The notes: generated by a model from the sequence alone, not told the origin. DNA of 64,000 nucleotides from an uncultured Bacteroidales bacterium (GCA_902799555.1 CADCBB010000006.1:96166-160165), one strand, 5' to 3'; shown: positions 44,014 to 53,498, counted from the stretch's first letter. Program-made: numbers and translations.

Positions 44014-45173
44014 TATGCCAATGCTGTCTTAATACGGTGCATAGCTTCGATAATAGCTTCGTTTCCAATAGCAAAGGACAGACGGATACACGATGGATCA
44101 CCAAAAGCAGAACCGGAAACAACGGCCACATGCGCCTTCTCCAGTAACATTTCGGCCACCTCGTCTCCATTAGCGATCGCGCTCACATCCGGGAAAAGAT
44201 AAAAAGCACCGTGTGGCTCTACAAAACGCCATCCTTTCACTTCGCGTGCCAAGCGACAAATAAGATCTCGTCTTTCTTGAAATTCCGCTCGCAAATACGA
44301 TACGCTTTCTTGATCTGCTGTCAAGGCTGCTTCTGCCGCTTTTTGAGCTATCATCGTCGCGCATGTAAACTGCTGGCTCTGCAATCGGGTACATGCAGCA
44401 ATAAATGAGGTATTCTTGCACATCATCCACCCGATTCGATAGCCTGTCATCGCATAGGTTTTACTGACACCATTCACAACAATAAGACGTTCCGCCAAAT
44501 CCGTATAATATGCCCAACTACGTGCCGTCGTGCCGTACGTCAAGCCGTTATATATCTCATCTGACAGAATCGATATCTCCGGATACTCCCGCAACACAGC
44601 AACTATCTCATCCATACGTGAGTCCGAATAGATAGTGCCTGTCGGGTTATTGGGAGAACAAAGGATAATGAGACGTGTATGGAAAGTAATGGCATCTCGT
44701 AACTGTGCTGCTGTCAAACAGTAGTTTTCTTGAGCAGTAGTAGGAATACTTATCACCTTTCCACCTGCTAATTTAACCATCTCCCCATAACTCACCCAAC
44801 TCGGAGTTGGAATAATTACCTCATCTCCTTCATTAATTATCGTTTGGATAGCATTGAAGATAGCCGCTTTTGCGCCCACAGAAACGATCACATCCTCCGC
44901 TTGCCATGTTATCGCATTGCCATCAAAAGCATTTTGATGCTTGGCGATCGCCTGACGTAAGGAAGAAATTCCCGGTACAGGACCATAATGAGACCAGTTA
45001 TCCGCAATAGCTTGCTGAGCTGCCTTTTGGATGAACAAAGGTGTGGGTTGGTCGGGTTCACCAAGAGACATATTGATTACATCCACTCCCTGTTTCTGCA
45101 ACGCCCGACAGCGAGCGGCCATCGCCAAGCTCTGAGAAACCGATATCTGTTGTATTCTATGAGCGATCTGCAT
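44013..45173 (-). CDS. aspB: Aspartate aminotransferase (class I, subgroup 1b type)
   Basis: 386 aa from the ATG at 45173 (MQIAHRIQQISVSQSLAMAA); a TTG further upstream is less likely. PLP fold blocks are INMSLGEPDQPTPLFIQ, VGAKAAIFNAIQTIINEGDEV, LCSPNNPTGTIYS, DEIYNGLTYG and the Schiff-base lysine in NGVSKTYAMTGYRIGW. It links glutamate to aspartate supply for the DAP and pyrimidine genes in the same unit. Exact substrate preference cannot be fixed from sequence. Confidence 0.9.
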   Translation of the reverse strand: MQIAHRIQQISVSQSLAMAARCRALQKQGVDVINMSLGEPDQPTPLFIQKAAQQAIADNWSHYGPVPGISSLRQAIAKHQNAFDGNAITWQAEDVIVSVGAKAAIFNAIQTIINEGDEVIIPTPSWVSYGEMVKLAGGKVISIPTTAQENYCLTAAQLRDAITFHTRLIILCSPNNPTGTIYSDSRMDEIVAVLREYPEISILSDEIYNGLTYGTTARSWAYYTDLAERLIVVNGVSKTYAMTGYRIGWMMCKNTSFIAACTRLQSQQFTCATMIAQKAAEAALTADQESVSYLRAEFQERRDLICRLAREVKGWRFVEPHGAFYLFPDVSAIANGDEVAEMLLEKAHVAVVSGSAFGDPSCIRLSFAIGNEAIIEAMHRIKTALA

Positions 45174-45186
45174 TTCAGATTTCAAT

Positions 45187-47373
45187 TTAATGTATGAACA
45201 TTAATTCTCTGTATTTTGGCAGGGTCCACATTTCATCGTCGATGATGAGTTCGAGGGCATCGGCATGGTCACGGATGTCCGCCATGAGGGGCAGGACGGT
45301 ATCGTGGTAAGCGATCGCTTTGGCGCGCTCGTCGGGTTGACGGTTCGCTTTATGCCGCGCTTCGGTCATGCGCTCTACGCCATCGAAGATCGCACCGGAG
45401 TGCTCTTCGATCTGCTTGATGATGCTGTAGTCCATGGCGTTGAGACTGGCGGTCTCGTCCGCCGAGAAGACCTGTTTGACAGCCAGCACATTCTGGAGCA
45501 GCATGGTCTGATAACGCTTGGCAGCCGGCAGAACATGGTTAACGACCAGATCGCCCATGACGCGGCTCTCGATCTGGAGTTTCTTGACGTAGGTCTCCCA
45601 TTTGACCTCACTGCGGCTGTGTAACTCCGCTTCGGTGAGAACGCCGGTTGTACCAAACATCTTAATGCTATCCGGCGCCAGGTAACGGTCGATGACGAGG
45701 GGCACCGATGTCTCGCAGTCGAGTCCACGTTTGGCTGCCTCTTCTTTCCACTCCTCGCTATAGCCGTTTCCGTCAAAACGGATGGCTTTGCAGGCCACGA
45801 TATATTTCTTGATGACGTCAAAGAGTACGCGCTCTTTGGCCTCGCCTTTCTCGATACGGGCATCGACCTCCTCTTTGAAGAGCATGAGTTGCTCTGCGAC
45901 CGCTGCATTGAGCGCTAACATCGCTGCACCGCAGTTAGCCGACGAACCGACCGCACGGAACTCGAAACGGTTTCCCGTGAAAGCAAAGGGCGAGGTTCTG
46001 TTGCGATCTGTATTATCCAGCAAGATCTCAGGTATATTCGCAACTCCTAACTTCATCTCTTTCTTAGCATTGATGATGATGGCTTCTTCTGCCGTCGCAT
46101 GCTCGAGTTTGTCAAGCACGGCAGTGATCTGCTTACCGAGGAAGACAGAGATGATAGCCGGCGGCGCTTCGTTGGCGCCCAGACGATGTTCGTTGGTAGC
46201 CGAAACGATGGAGGCCTTGAGCAGTCCGTTATGGCGCTGAACGGCCATGAGAACATTGACGAGGAAAGTGATGAACTGCAGGTTCTGGTAAGGGTTCTTA
46301 CCCGGCGCAAGCAGGTTGATACCGGTATTGGTCTCCAGCGACCAGTTACAGTGCTTACCGCTACCGTTGACGCCGGCATAGGGTTTTTCGTGCAGCAGTA
46401 CGCGGAAATGATGCTTCTCAGCTACGCGCTCCATGATGGACATGACAAGCAGGTTATGATCGTTGGCAAGGTTGACATCCTCGTAGATAGGTGCCATCTC
46501 GAACTGGTTCGGTGCCACCTCGTTATGACGCGTACGTACAGGGATGCCGGCTTTGAGCGCCTCGTATTCCAGTTCACGCATGAAAGCCAATACACGTGCA
46601 GGAATGGCTCCGAAATAATGGTCCTCGAGTTGCTGGCTCTTGGCGCTGTTATGACCCATGAGGGTGCGGCCGGTGAGCATCAGATCCGGACGGGCGTTAT
46701 AGAGGGCTTCGTCCACAAGGAAATACTCCTGCTCCCAGCCCAGGTTCGCATGCACATGCTTGACCTGTTTGTCAAAGTACGCACATACCTCACGTGCTGC
46801 ATGACAGAGCGAGGCGGTAGAACGAATGAGCGGGGTCTTATAGTCAAGCGCTTCACCCGTATAAGCCACGAAAACGGTCGGGATACAGAGCGTGTCACCG
46901 ATCAGGAAAACCGGACTCGAAGGATCCCATGCCGAATATCCTCGTGCCTCGAAGGTGTTTCGTATTCCACCGGAGGGGAAAGAGGAAGCATCGGGTTCTT
47001 GCTGATAGAGACTGTCACCGCTGAACTCCTCAATCAGTGTTCCGTTCTTAAGAGTGAAGAAGGCATCGTGCTTCTCCGCCGTACCGCCCGTGAGGGGCTG
47101 AAACCAGTGCGTGAAATGCGTTGCTCCGTGATCCATCGCCCATTTGCGGATACCTATCGCTACGACTCCGGCAATATCGCGGTGAATGGTGCGACCGTTA
47201 TCGACATCGTCAAACAACAGATCCAATACCTCCTGCGCGATATATTCCTTCATCTTATCACGCGTGAAGACATCGCTTGCGAAATAGTCCTTTACTTTGC
47301 CTTCCGGCACCTCGACATTGGCAGGTTTATGCTCAAATGCCATTTTTAACGCTTCAAAACGAACATTACTCAT
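45187..47373 (-). CDS. glnN: Glutamine synthetase type III
   Basis: 728 aa, the length of GSIII. The N-terminal KDYFASDVFTRDKM and family-specific HWFQPLTGGTAEKHDAFF are seen. The catalytic core includes LGWEQEYFLVDEAL, VRTRHNEVAPNQFEMAPI, GVNGSGKHCNWSLET and NRTSPFAFTGNRFEFRAVGSS. It assimilates ammonium into glutamine. It heads an operon with aspB, pyrG, dapF and dapL; pyrG uses glutamine. Confidence 0.97.
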   Translation of the reverse strand: MSNVRFEALKMAFEHKPANVEVPEGKVKDYFASDVFTRDKMKEYIAQEVLDLLFDDVDNGRTIHRDIAGVVAIGIRKWAMDHGATHFTHWFQPLTGGTAEKHDAFFTLKNGTLIEEFSGDSLYQQEPDASSFPSGGIRNTFEARGYSAWDPSSPVFLIGDTLCIPTVFVAYTGEALDYKTPLIRSTASLCHAAREVCAYFDKQVKHVHANLGWEQEYFLVDEALYNARPDLMLTGRTLMGHNSAKSQQLEDHYFGAIPARVLAFMRELEYEALKAGIPVRTRHNEVAPNQFEMAPIYEDVNLANDHNLLVMSIMERVAEKHHFRVLLHEKPYAGVNGSGKHCNWSLETNTGINLLAPGKNPYQNLQFITFLVNVLMAVQRHNGLLKASIVSATNEHRLGANEAPPAIISVFLGKQITAVLDKLEHATAEEAIIINAKKEMKLGVANIPEILLDNTDRNRTSPFAFTGNRFEFRAVGSSANCGAAMLALNAAVAEQLMLFKEEVDARIEKGEAKERVLFDVIKKYIVACKAIRFDGNGYSEEWKEEAAKRGLDCETSVPLVIDRYLAPDSIKMFGTTGVLTEAELHSRSEVKWETYVKKLQIESRVMGDLVVNHVLPAAKRYQTMLLQNVLAVKQVFSADETASLNAMDYSIIKQIEEHSGAIFDGVERMTEARHKANRQPDERAKAIAYHDTVLPLMADIRDHADALELIIDDEMWTLPKYRELMFIH

Positions 47374-47425
47374 ACTTTTGACGTTGTTTTACGTTTTTAA
47401 TCCGATTTAATTTCAAAATCGACCG

Positions 47426-47457
47426 CAAAATTACAACAAAATAATCAATTGTGCAAA
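47426..47457 (-). promoter_or_regulatory. glnN operon promoter
   Basis: Minus strand TTTG (47457-47454), 20 nt, TAATTTTG (47433-47426). The 5' leader is about 45 nt. Confidence 0.85.
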
Positions 47458-47543
47458 TAATTAGGACAAAAAATATAAAATTGTATGCATTTTTATAAAT
47501 TTTGGACTAATTAGGTGCAAGTTGCAGGATACTGCGACTGTAA

Positions 47544-47577
47544 TTTCGGCGGGAGCCCGCTCACGGGAGGGCCGAAA
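47544..47577. other. GC-rich two-stem hairpin between LRR gene and glnN
   Basis: Outer stem TTTCGGC/GCCGAAA (7 bp), internal loop, inner stem CCCG/CGGG with loop CTCA, set in very AT-rich DNA. It lies beyond the LRR terminator and about 90 bp upstream of the glnN -33 box. It could be a small RNA part or a protein site; nothing is assigned. Confidence 0.5.
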
Positions 47578-47587
47578 GTACAACAAA

Positions 47588-47616
47588 TAAAAAAAAAGCG
47601 CCGAAGCGCTCTTTTT
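47588..47616 (-). terminator. Intrinsic terminator of the LRR gene
   Basis: Minus strand AGCGC, TTCG, GCGCT, then a run of T (47596-47588). It begins within the stop codon. Confidence 0.88.
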
Positions 47617-49966
47617 ACTGAACTCGCTGTCCTTGCAGCGTGTAGATCTTATCGTCTTGCAGGATATAGACGTTACCCTGACGAATGAGTTTTTGTGCTT
47701 TATTAGCCGGATTCTCCACTACATCTGAGGTGTTCGTTGGATCGTTGGCTTGATAAACCGCTTGCAGCACAATGCCGTCCTCTAACATACCGGCTTTGAC
47801 TTGCCAGCCGATGAAGGTAAAGCCCTGGAAATAAGGTTCACGCGGCACTGCCCATGTCTGCGCCTCCATATAATGGAGTGAACTGTCGGCTTTGAGATAG
47901 GTGACATTCACGATCTGGTCTTCGAACTGCAAATCGGTCGCGACACCAATGATATTGTAGAATTCTTTCCACACATCCGCGGCCTGATAGAGGTCGATAT
48001 AATCCATCGGCACATAGAGGATACAGGTCGATTTATTCACATTATATAACGCGCGGGTAGGAATCGATTGCGGCGTGATGGCATAGTTATGAATCGCCTT
48101 CAGTTTGGAGCAGTTGTAGAATGCATCTTGATTGATCGTAGTGACAGAAGACGGGATCAACACGTCTTCCAGCGCCGTACAGCCCTCCAACACACTGGTC
48201 GCCAAGGTCTTGATGCCGGCCGGGAACTCAAAATGCTTGATGGATGTACAGAACGCGAAGGCATAGGTAGCGATGCTCGTCACAGATGCCGGAATCGTTA
48301 CGTCATTAAGCAGCGAACAACCGTTGAAAGCGTACTGACCGATGGTCGTCAGGCTCTCGGGCAGAACGATGTTCTGCAACTTATTCATCTTATAGCACAG
48401 ATAGCCGGGAATACTCTTCACACTGTCGCCTACAATAAACGAAGTAATCTTCGAACTGGTGCTGTAGAACGGTGCAGCGTCTCCGGTACTGATGGAGCAA
48501 GTCTTAGGCAGCCATGTGACCGAGGTCGTCGGGTTACCTTGGAAAGCCGCACTTCCAATGGAAGTCACGGTACTTGGGATCGTGATCTGAGCCAGTTTGC
48601 AGAATTCGAATGCCCGTTGGTTGATGGTCGTTATACCTTCATGCAGGGTTACATTCGCTAGTTTGGAACAGCCGTAGAAGGCGTCCGTACTGATGGTCGT
48701 CAGGGTTGCCGGCAGTTCGATAGACTCCAACGACGTACAACCCTCTAAGAAGCTGGTAGGCAAGGTCTTCTGCGTTACGGGCAGGTTGATGGATTTCAAA
48801 TTCGTGCAGTAATAAAATGCATATTGACCCAGCGAAGAAACCGAAGGCGGAAGGACGATCGTATCCAGCAGACTCATCTTATAGCAGATGTACGAAGGCA
48901 CTGTCTGCACGCTGTCACCAAAGGTGAAGGAAGTAATCTTCGAATTGGTGCTATAGAACGGTGAAGAGTCTCCGGTACTGATCGAGCAGGTCTTCGGCAG
49001 CCATGTGACCGAGGTCGTCGGGTTACCTTGGAAAGCCGCACTTCCAATGGAAGTCACGGTACTTGGGATCGTGATCTGAGCCAGTTTACAGTTTTGGAAC
49101 GCCCGTTGGTTAATGGTCGTTATACCTTCATGCAGGGTTACATTCGCCAATTTAGAGCAACCGTAGAAAGCATCCGTACTGATGGTCGTCAGGGTGGCAG
49201 GCAATTCGATAGACTCCAGCGACGTACAGCCCTCGAAGAAACTAACGGGAAGGGTCTTCTGCGTCACCGGCAGGTTGATGGACTTGAGCGAAGTACAGTA
49301 CATAAACGCATTCTGACCCAACGAAGAAACCGAAGGCGGAAGGACGATCGTATCCAGCTGGCTCATCTTATAGCAAATATACGACGGTACGGTCTTCACG
49401 TTCGGACCGAAGGTGAACGAAGTGACCTTCGAACCATTGGAGTTATAGAACGGAGAATCTTCTCCCGTACCTGTACTGATGGAACTGTTAGACGGCAGCC
49501 AGGTAATCGACTTGATGGGATTGTTATAGAATGCCTTATTGCCGATCGACGTCACCGTACTCGGAATAACGATCGTATCCAGGTTACAGTTGATGAATGC
49601 CCGAAGACCTATCGTCGTCAGACCTTCCGGCAGATTCACATCGCCTAATTTCGTACAATAGTAGAACGCATCCTGGTTAATGGCCGTAATGCTGTTCGGC
49701 AGGGTCACCGACTGCAGGTTCGAGCAACTCTCGAATGCCGATGTACCGATAGAGGTCACCGGATAGGTGTAGTTGTTATAGTACACGGAAGCCGGAACGG
49801 TCACGTTGATGTAGCTCCCATACACCGAATTGCCCGATGTTTGGTCTTTGACCAAAGTAGCGGTAGTGGTACCTAAGGAATAGTACAAACCATCAATGAG
49901 GACGGTCTCCGCCATAAGACTCATTACGCAAGTGAGCGCGAGGAGTAAGAAGGATATTTTTTTCAT
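47615..49966 (-). CDS. BspA-like leucine-rich repeat surface protein
   Basis: 783 aa. The signal peptide is MKKISFLLLALTCVMSLMA. Residues 50-640 are tandem LRR_5 (BspA/TpLRR) repeats of about 23 residues with the pattern LPxxVxxIGxxAFxxCxxLxxI. A 163-aa (489-bp) segment is tandemly duplicated almost perfectly (48440-48928 and 48929-49417). It ends in KLIRQGNVYILQDDKIYTLQ plus GQRVQ, the shared tail. Such proteins are cell-surface adhesins or interaction scaffolds in Bacteroidales; the ligand is unknown. It has its own promoter and terminator. Confidence 0.9.
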   Translation of the reverse strand: MKKISFLLLALTCVMSLMAETVLIDGLYYSLGTTTATLVKDQTSGNSVYGSYINVTVPASVYYNNYTYPVTSIGTSAFESCSNLQSVTLPNSITAINQDAFYYCTKLGDVNLPEGLTTIGLRAFINCNLDTIVIPSTVTSIGNKAFYNNPIKSITWLPSNSSISTGTGEDSPFYNSNGSKVTSFTFGPNVKTVPSYICYKMSQLDTIVLPPSVSSLGQNAFMYCTSLKSINLPVTQKTLPVSFFEGCTSLESIELPATLTTISTDAFYGCSKLANVTLHEGITTINQRAFQNCKLAQITIPSTVTSIGSAAFQGNPTTSVTWLPKTCSISTGDSSPFYSTNSKITSFTFGDSVQTVPSYICYKMSLLDTIVLPPSVSSLGQYAFYYCTNLKSINLPVTQKTLPTSFLEGCTSLESIELPATLTTISTDAFYGCSKLANVTLHEGITTINQRAFEFCKLAQITIPSTVTSIGSAAFQGNPTTSVTWLPKTCSISTGDAAPFYSTSSKITSFIVGDSVKSIPGYLCYKMNKLQNIVLPESLTTIGQYAFNGCSLLNDVTIPASVTSIATYAFAFCTSIKHFEFPAGIKTLATSVLEGCTALEDVLIPSSVTTINQDAFYNCSKLKAIHNYAITPQSIPTRALYNVNKSTCILYVPMDYIDLYQAADVWKEFYNIIGVATDLQFEDQIVNVTYLKADSSLHYMEAQTWAVPREPYFQGFTFIGWQVKAGMLEDGIVLQAVYQANDPTNTSDVVENPANKAQKLIRQGNVYILQDDKIYTLQGQRVQ
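48440..49417. repeat. Tandem 489-bp in-frame duplication in the LRR gene
   Basis: Two adjacent 489-bp units, almost identical over most of their length (for example around SVTWLPKTCSISTGD and LESIELPATLTTISTDAF). A third, more diverged unit lies upstream from about 49418. Confidence 0.85.
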
Positions 49967-49994
49967 AATGTTTAATTTTTAACCTTTTCGGCTG

Positions 49995-50026
49995 CAAAGG
50001 TACAACAAAAAAATGACATACGCAAA
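49995..50026 (-). promoter_or_regulatory. LRR gene promoter, -33 box inside a terminator loop
   Basis: Minus strand TTTG (50026-50023), 20 nt, TACCTTTG (50002-49995). The -33 TTTG is in the loop of the hairpin at 50014-50035. Confidence 0.85.
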
Positions 50027-50035
50027 TGTATGTCA
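50007..50035 (-). terminator. Terminator of the vWA gene, overlapping the LRR promoter
   Basis: Minus strand TGACATAC, ATTTGC, GTATGTCA followed by seven T. A very similar dyad at the same promoter position precedes the nitroreductase gene (62080-62103). Confidence 0.82.
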
Positions 50036-50042
50036 CTTTTTT

Positions 50043-51794
50043 TTAATGTACCAATATTTTTTTTGTATGCCACTCGCCGTCGTAGAAGGCTTTGACGAAA
50101 TAAACGCCAGTGGATAATTGGATTCCGAGTCGGGACAGTTGGCTATCACTGGCTTCCGACAAAATACCGTTATATATGCGGATGAGCTTGCCGGAGACAT
50201 CAAGCAGGTATAGCGTCGTCGGTCCGTGCGGGATAGATGGGTCTTGGGCTATCTCCTGCTGACTAAACGGACTCGGTATGAACTGCTCTTCCAGTTGCTC
50301 GATTTGCTCCTCGTGCCAGTGTCCCGTGCAATCAGGCATATAACTAAACTCGACGATGGTGCGGACGAGCATGTCGTTGAGGTGCTCCACTTTGAGGCTG
50401 TCGGTCGTCGGCTTGAGGTGCGTATGGCCAATGCCGCTGTCGTCGGTCAAGAAGAACGATGTTCCATTGGTAGCCAATGCCATGGCACGCAGCAAGTATT
50501 CTCCACTCTCACCTATACCGCTACATACGACCGGCACGATACGTACGCCCATGGAGGCTGCATTGAGGATCTGATCGTGGAGCAGCGCGAGGGTTGCACT
50601 GTCTTCATGACAAGGCGCATCTAATATAAGGAACGCGATGCGCGCACGCGCGTTATCATCCCATCCTGCACTGTTCAGCGCCGCCATGAGTGCCTCCGGA
50701 ACAGCCTCCGGATAGTCACCGCCTCCGTTCGCTTCCTGCTTGTCAATAAAAGTCTGCGTGGTAGCGATATCGTCGGTCAGACGCGAGATGCGCGTGATAT
50801 ACTCATCGCCATGATCGCGATATACAACGGCGCCGGTACGTATAGCCAAACCACCGGTAGCAGCTGATGCGCGAGAAATGACATCCTTCATCTCGGCCTG
50901 CAGGTAACGCAATTCATCGCCCATGGAGCCCGTGGCATCGAACACGAATAGCACGTCCACACTCTGAGGCAAATCGCACTCCGTCTCATCCAGCACTATA
51001 GTCTGCCAAGCAGGTTGGTCCACATCTGCCGGCGTACCGAATAATCCATTCCACAGCTCGGCCTTACCGGTGTTGTCCGTGATGGCTTGGAAGACCGTGT
51101 TCCCGTGCTTGTCCGTGAGATTGACCGGATAGTTGGCTATCGGGTAACCATATTTATTCACTACCTGCACCGTGTAGCGCTGACGCGGCTCTATCTGCCA
51201 CGTGCGGATAAAATGCTTGTGCGTGCTATCCATCACCATTGGCCATAGCGACCACTTCGTGAAGTCATTCACTTCTCCGGCCGTTAGTTTGCCGGCAGAA
51301 ACCGCATTATTGGTCTCTCCATAATAAGGCAAGATATGCATCTCTGCGTCCGCCTCTTCAAAGACGGCTTCGTCCGCACTGACGGAAGCCGTCATCGTCA
51401 CCGCCTTCTTTTCATACATAATACCACGCAGAGTACCTAAGGTATAATAGACATCCCCATCCTCTTTCGAAGCCTTGCGTGGTTTGGGCGTGAGTGTAAT
51501 AATCATCAAAGCACTGTCGTCCAAGGTTTGTTTCTTGGATTCATAGCCGGTACAGGTCACGCTGAGCGATTTGCCTTCGATCTGTTCGGGTTTGAGTACC
51601 ACGCGTCCATCGTAAGAAGTGGTATAGGTCTTTTTACCGATCTGCACTTGTGCAAAAGGCACTAAAGCCTGCGTCGTATCCATTACTATAACGGTTAATG
51701 GTGAATGGTTAACGGTTAATGGGGTTTTCTTCATGCACGCATTGGCTGTCGTCAGACACAGCACTGCAACCAAAAGAGAGACAATTTTCTTCAT
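50043..51794 (-). CDS. Secreted von Willebrand factor A domain protein with type IX sorting domain
   Basis: 583 aa. The signal peptide is MKKIVSLLVAVLCLTTANAC. An N-terminal carboxypeptidase-like/Ig fold (VPFAQVQIGKKTYTTSYDGR) is followed by a vWA domain at about 285-470 with a MIDAS-like VLFVFDATGSMGDEL. The C-terminus (residues 515-583) reads LYLLDVSGKLIRIYNG and LSTGVYFVKAFYDGEWHTKK, then ILVH. This is a full type A T9SS sorting domain, so export through the type IX system and surface anchoring are predicted. A heptamer repeat array encodes TPLTVNHSPLTVIVM just after the signal peptide. Confidence 0.88.
   Translation of the reverse strand: MKKIVSLLVAVLCLTTANACMKKTPLTVNHSPLTVIVMDTTQALVPFAQVQIGKKTYTTSYDGRVVLKPEQIEGKSLSVTCTGYESKKQTLDDSALMIITLTPKPRKASKEDGDVYYTLGTLRGIMYEKKAVTMTASVSADEAVFEEADAEMHILPYYGETNNAVSAGKLTAGEVNDFTKWSLWPMVMDSTHKHFIRTWQIEPRQRYTVQVVNKYGYPIANYPVNLTDKHGNTVFQAITDNTGKAELWNGLFGTPADVDQPAWQTIVLDETECDLPQSVDVLFVFDATGSMGDELRYLQAEMKDVISRASAATGGLAIRTGAVVYRDHGDEYITRISRLTDDIATTQTFIDKQEANGGGDYPEAVPEALMAALNSAGWDDNARARIAFLILDAPCHEDSATLALLHDQILNAASMGVRIVPVVCSGIGESGEYLLRAMALATNGTSFFLTDDSGIGHTHLKPTTDSLKVEHLNDMLVRTIVEFSYMPDCTGHWHEEQIEQLEEQFIPSPFSQQEIAQDPSIPHGPTTLYLLDVSGKLIRIYNGILSEASDSQLSRLGIQLSTGVYFVKAFYDGEWHTKKILVH
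51691..51725. repeat. Short tandem repeat island, 5 x 7 bp, in vWA gene
   Basis: ACGGTTA, ATGGTGA, ATGGTTA, ACGGTTA, ATGGGGT. It encodes the segment just after the signal peptide. Confidence 0.88.
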
Positions 51795-51840
51795 AATTTA
51801 CAATTTTTATAAAATAATACGCAATAATTATGCCAAACTC

Positions 51841-51871
51841 TTGCGTAATTCAAAAAAAAGCAGTACTTTTG
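51841..51871 (+). promoter_or_regulatory. glyQS promoter
   Basis: TTG at 51841-51843, a 20-nt spacer with an A run, TACTTTTG at 51864-51871; the ATG is at 51897. Confidence 0.82.
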
Positions 51872-51896
51872 CACTCGCAAAAGTTTTTAACGATAT

Positions 51897-53468
51897 ATGG
51901 CAACACAAGAAGAAACATTCAAAAAGATCGTAGCGCATTGCAAGGAGTACGGATTTGTTTTTCCGAGCAGTGAGATCTATGACGGTTTAGGCGCTGTGTA
52001 TGACTATGGTCAGAACGGCGTAGAGTTGAAGAACAATATTAAGCGTTATTGGTGGGATTCGATGACGCTGCTGCATGAGAACATCGTCGGTATCGATGCC
52101 GCTATCTTCATGCATCCGACGACCTGGAAGGCTTCGGGACACGTGGACGCGTTCAACGATCCGTTGATTGATAACCGCGACTCCAAGAAACGTTACCGTG
52201 CAGACGTACTGATCGAAGATCAGATTGCCAAGTACGACGAGAAGATCGCTAAGGAAGTAGAGAAAGCACGCAAACGTTTCGGTGAGAGTTTCGACGAAGA
52301 GATGTTCAAAGCCACCAACGAGCGTGTCAAAGAGCATATCGCGAAACGGGAGGCACTGCACGAGCGTTTTGCCAAGGCTATGAACGATAACAACCTCGAG
52401 GAGCTCAAGCAGATCATCTTGGATGAAGAGATCGTATGCCCCATCAGCGGCACGCGTAACTGGACAGACGTACGTCAGTTCAACCTGATGTTCTCGACCG
52501 AGATGGGTTCGACGGCCGACGGCGCGATGAAGATCTACCTCCGTCCGGAGACGGCACAGGGTATCTTCGTCAATTTCCTGAACGTACAGAAAACTGGCCG
52601 TATGAAGATTCCGTTCGGTATCGCACAGATCGGTAAGGCTTTCCGTAACGAGATCGTGGCGCGTCAGTTCATCTTCCGTATGCGCGAGTTCGAGCAGATG
52701 GAGATGCAGTTCTTCGTTCGTCCGGGCGAGGAACTCAAGTGGTTCGAGCACTGGAAGCAGTTCCGTCTCAAATGGCACAAAGCGCTGGGTCTGGGTGATG
52801 AGAAATATCGTTTCCACGACCATGACAAATTGGCACACTATGCCAACGCCGCTACCGATATCGAGTTCCTCATGCCGTTTGGCTTCAAAGAGGTAGAGGG
52901 TATCCATAGCCGTACCAACTTCGACTTGAGCAGCCATGCTAAGTACAGCGGCAAGAAGATCGAATACTTCGATCCGGAGCTCAATCAATCCTATACCCCG
53001 TATGTCATCGAGACTTCAATCGGTGTGGATCGTATGTTCCTCAGCGTCATGTGCTCGGCATACGAAGAGCAAGCACTCGAAGGCGGTGACACCCGTGTGG
53101 TACTGCACTTACCGCCGGTACTTGCGCCTGTCAAGGCTTGTATCATGCCGCTCGTTAAGAAAGACGGACTGCCTGAGAAAGCACGCGAGATCATGAACGA
53201 ACTGAAGTTCGACTTTAAGGTAGCCTACGACGAGAAAGACTCCATCGGTAAACGTTACCGTCGTCAGGACGCAGTCGGAACACCGTTCTGTATCACCGTC
53301 GATCACGACACCGAGAAAGATGGTTGCGTCACCGTTCGTTACCGTGACACCATGACCCAGGATCGTGTTAAGATTGAGGACCTGCACGAGATCATCCGTA
53401 AGGCTACCGATCCGAAAGAGCTCTACCGCAAGATCGTAGGTGACTCCTTTGAGGACACGAATGAGTAA
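51897..53468 (+). CDS. glyQS: Glycine--tRNA ligase (single-chain, dimeric type)
   Basis: 523 aa. N-terminal motif 1 region FVFPSSEIYDGLGAVYDYGQ. Motif 2 lies around GKAFRNEIVARQFIFRMREF, with EQMEMQFF following. Motif 3 is GVDRMFLSVMCSAYEE, and the anticodon-binding domain runs from about residue 400 (PPVLAPVKACIMPLVKKDGL). It charges tRNA-Gly. The gene has its own promoter and a strong bidirectional terminator shared with the ion channel gene. Confidence 0.97.
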   Translation: MATQEETFKKIVAHCKEYGFVFPSSEIYDGLGAVYDYGQNGVELKNNIKRYWWDSMTLLHENIVGIDAAIFMHPTTWKASGHVDAFNDPLIDNRDSKKRYRADVLIEDQIAKYDEKIAKEVEKARKRFGESFDEEMFKATNERVKEHIAKREALHERFAKAMNDNNLEELKQIILDEEIVCPISGTRNWTDVRQFNLMFSTEMGSTADGAMKIYLRPETAQGIFVNFLNVQKTGRMKIPFGIAQIGKAFRNEIVARQFIFRMREFEQMEMQFFVRPGEELKWFEHWKQFRLKWHKALGLGDEKYRFHDHDKLAHYANAATDIEFLMPFGFKEVEGIHSRTNFDLSSHAKYSGKKIEYFDPELNQSYTPYVIETSIGVDRMFLSVMCSAYEEQALEGGDTRVVLHLPPVLAPVKACIMPLVKKDGLPEKAREIMNELKFDFKVAYDEKDSIGKRYRRQDAVGTPFCITVDHDTEKDGCVTVRYRDTMTQDRVKIEDLHEIIRKATDPKELYRKIVGDSFEDTNE

Positions 53469-53469
53469 T

Positions 53470-53498
53470 AAAAAAAAGCGGCACGCGCCGCTTTTTTT
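53470..53498. terminator. Bidirectional intrinsic terminator between glyQS and the ion channel gene
   Basis: A7, GCGGC, loop ACGC, GCCGC, T7. It is symmetrical and serves both converging transcripts; the channel stop codon is at its edge. Confidence 0.93.

Noticed and set aside
46099-47349. 416-codon plus-strand frame opposite glnN
   Set aside because: It is antisense to a complete glutamine synthetase III, with no family signature.
48440-49417. Possible CRISPR-like array
   Set aside because: The repeats are long in-frame leucine-rich coding units without spacers; no cas genes are present.
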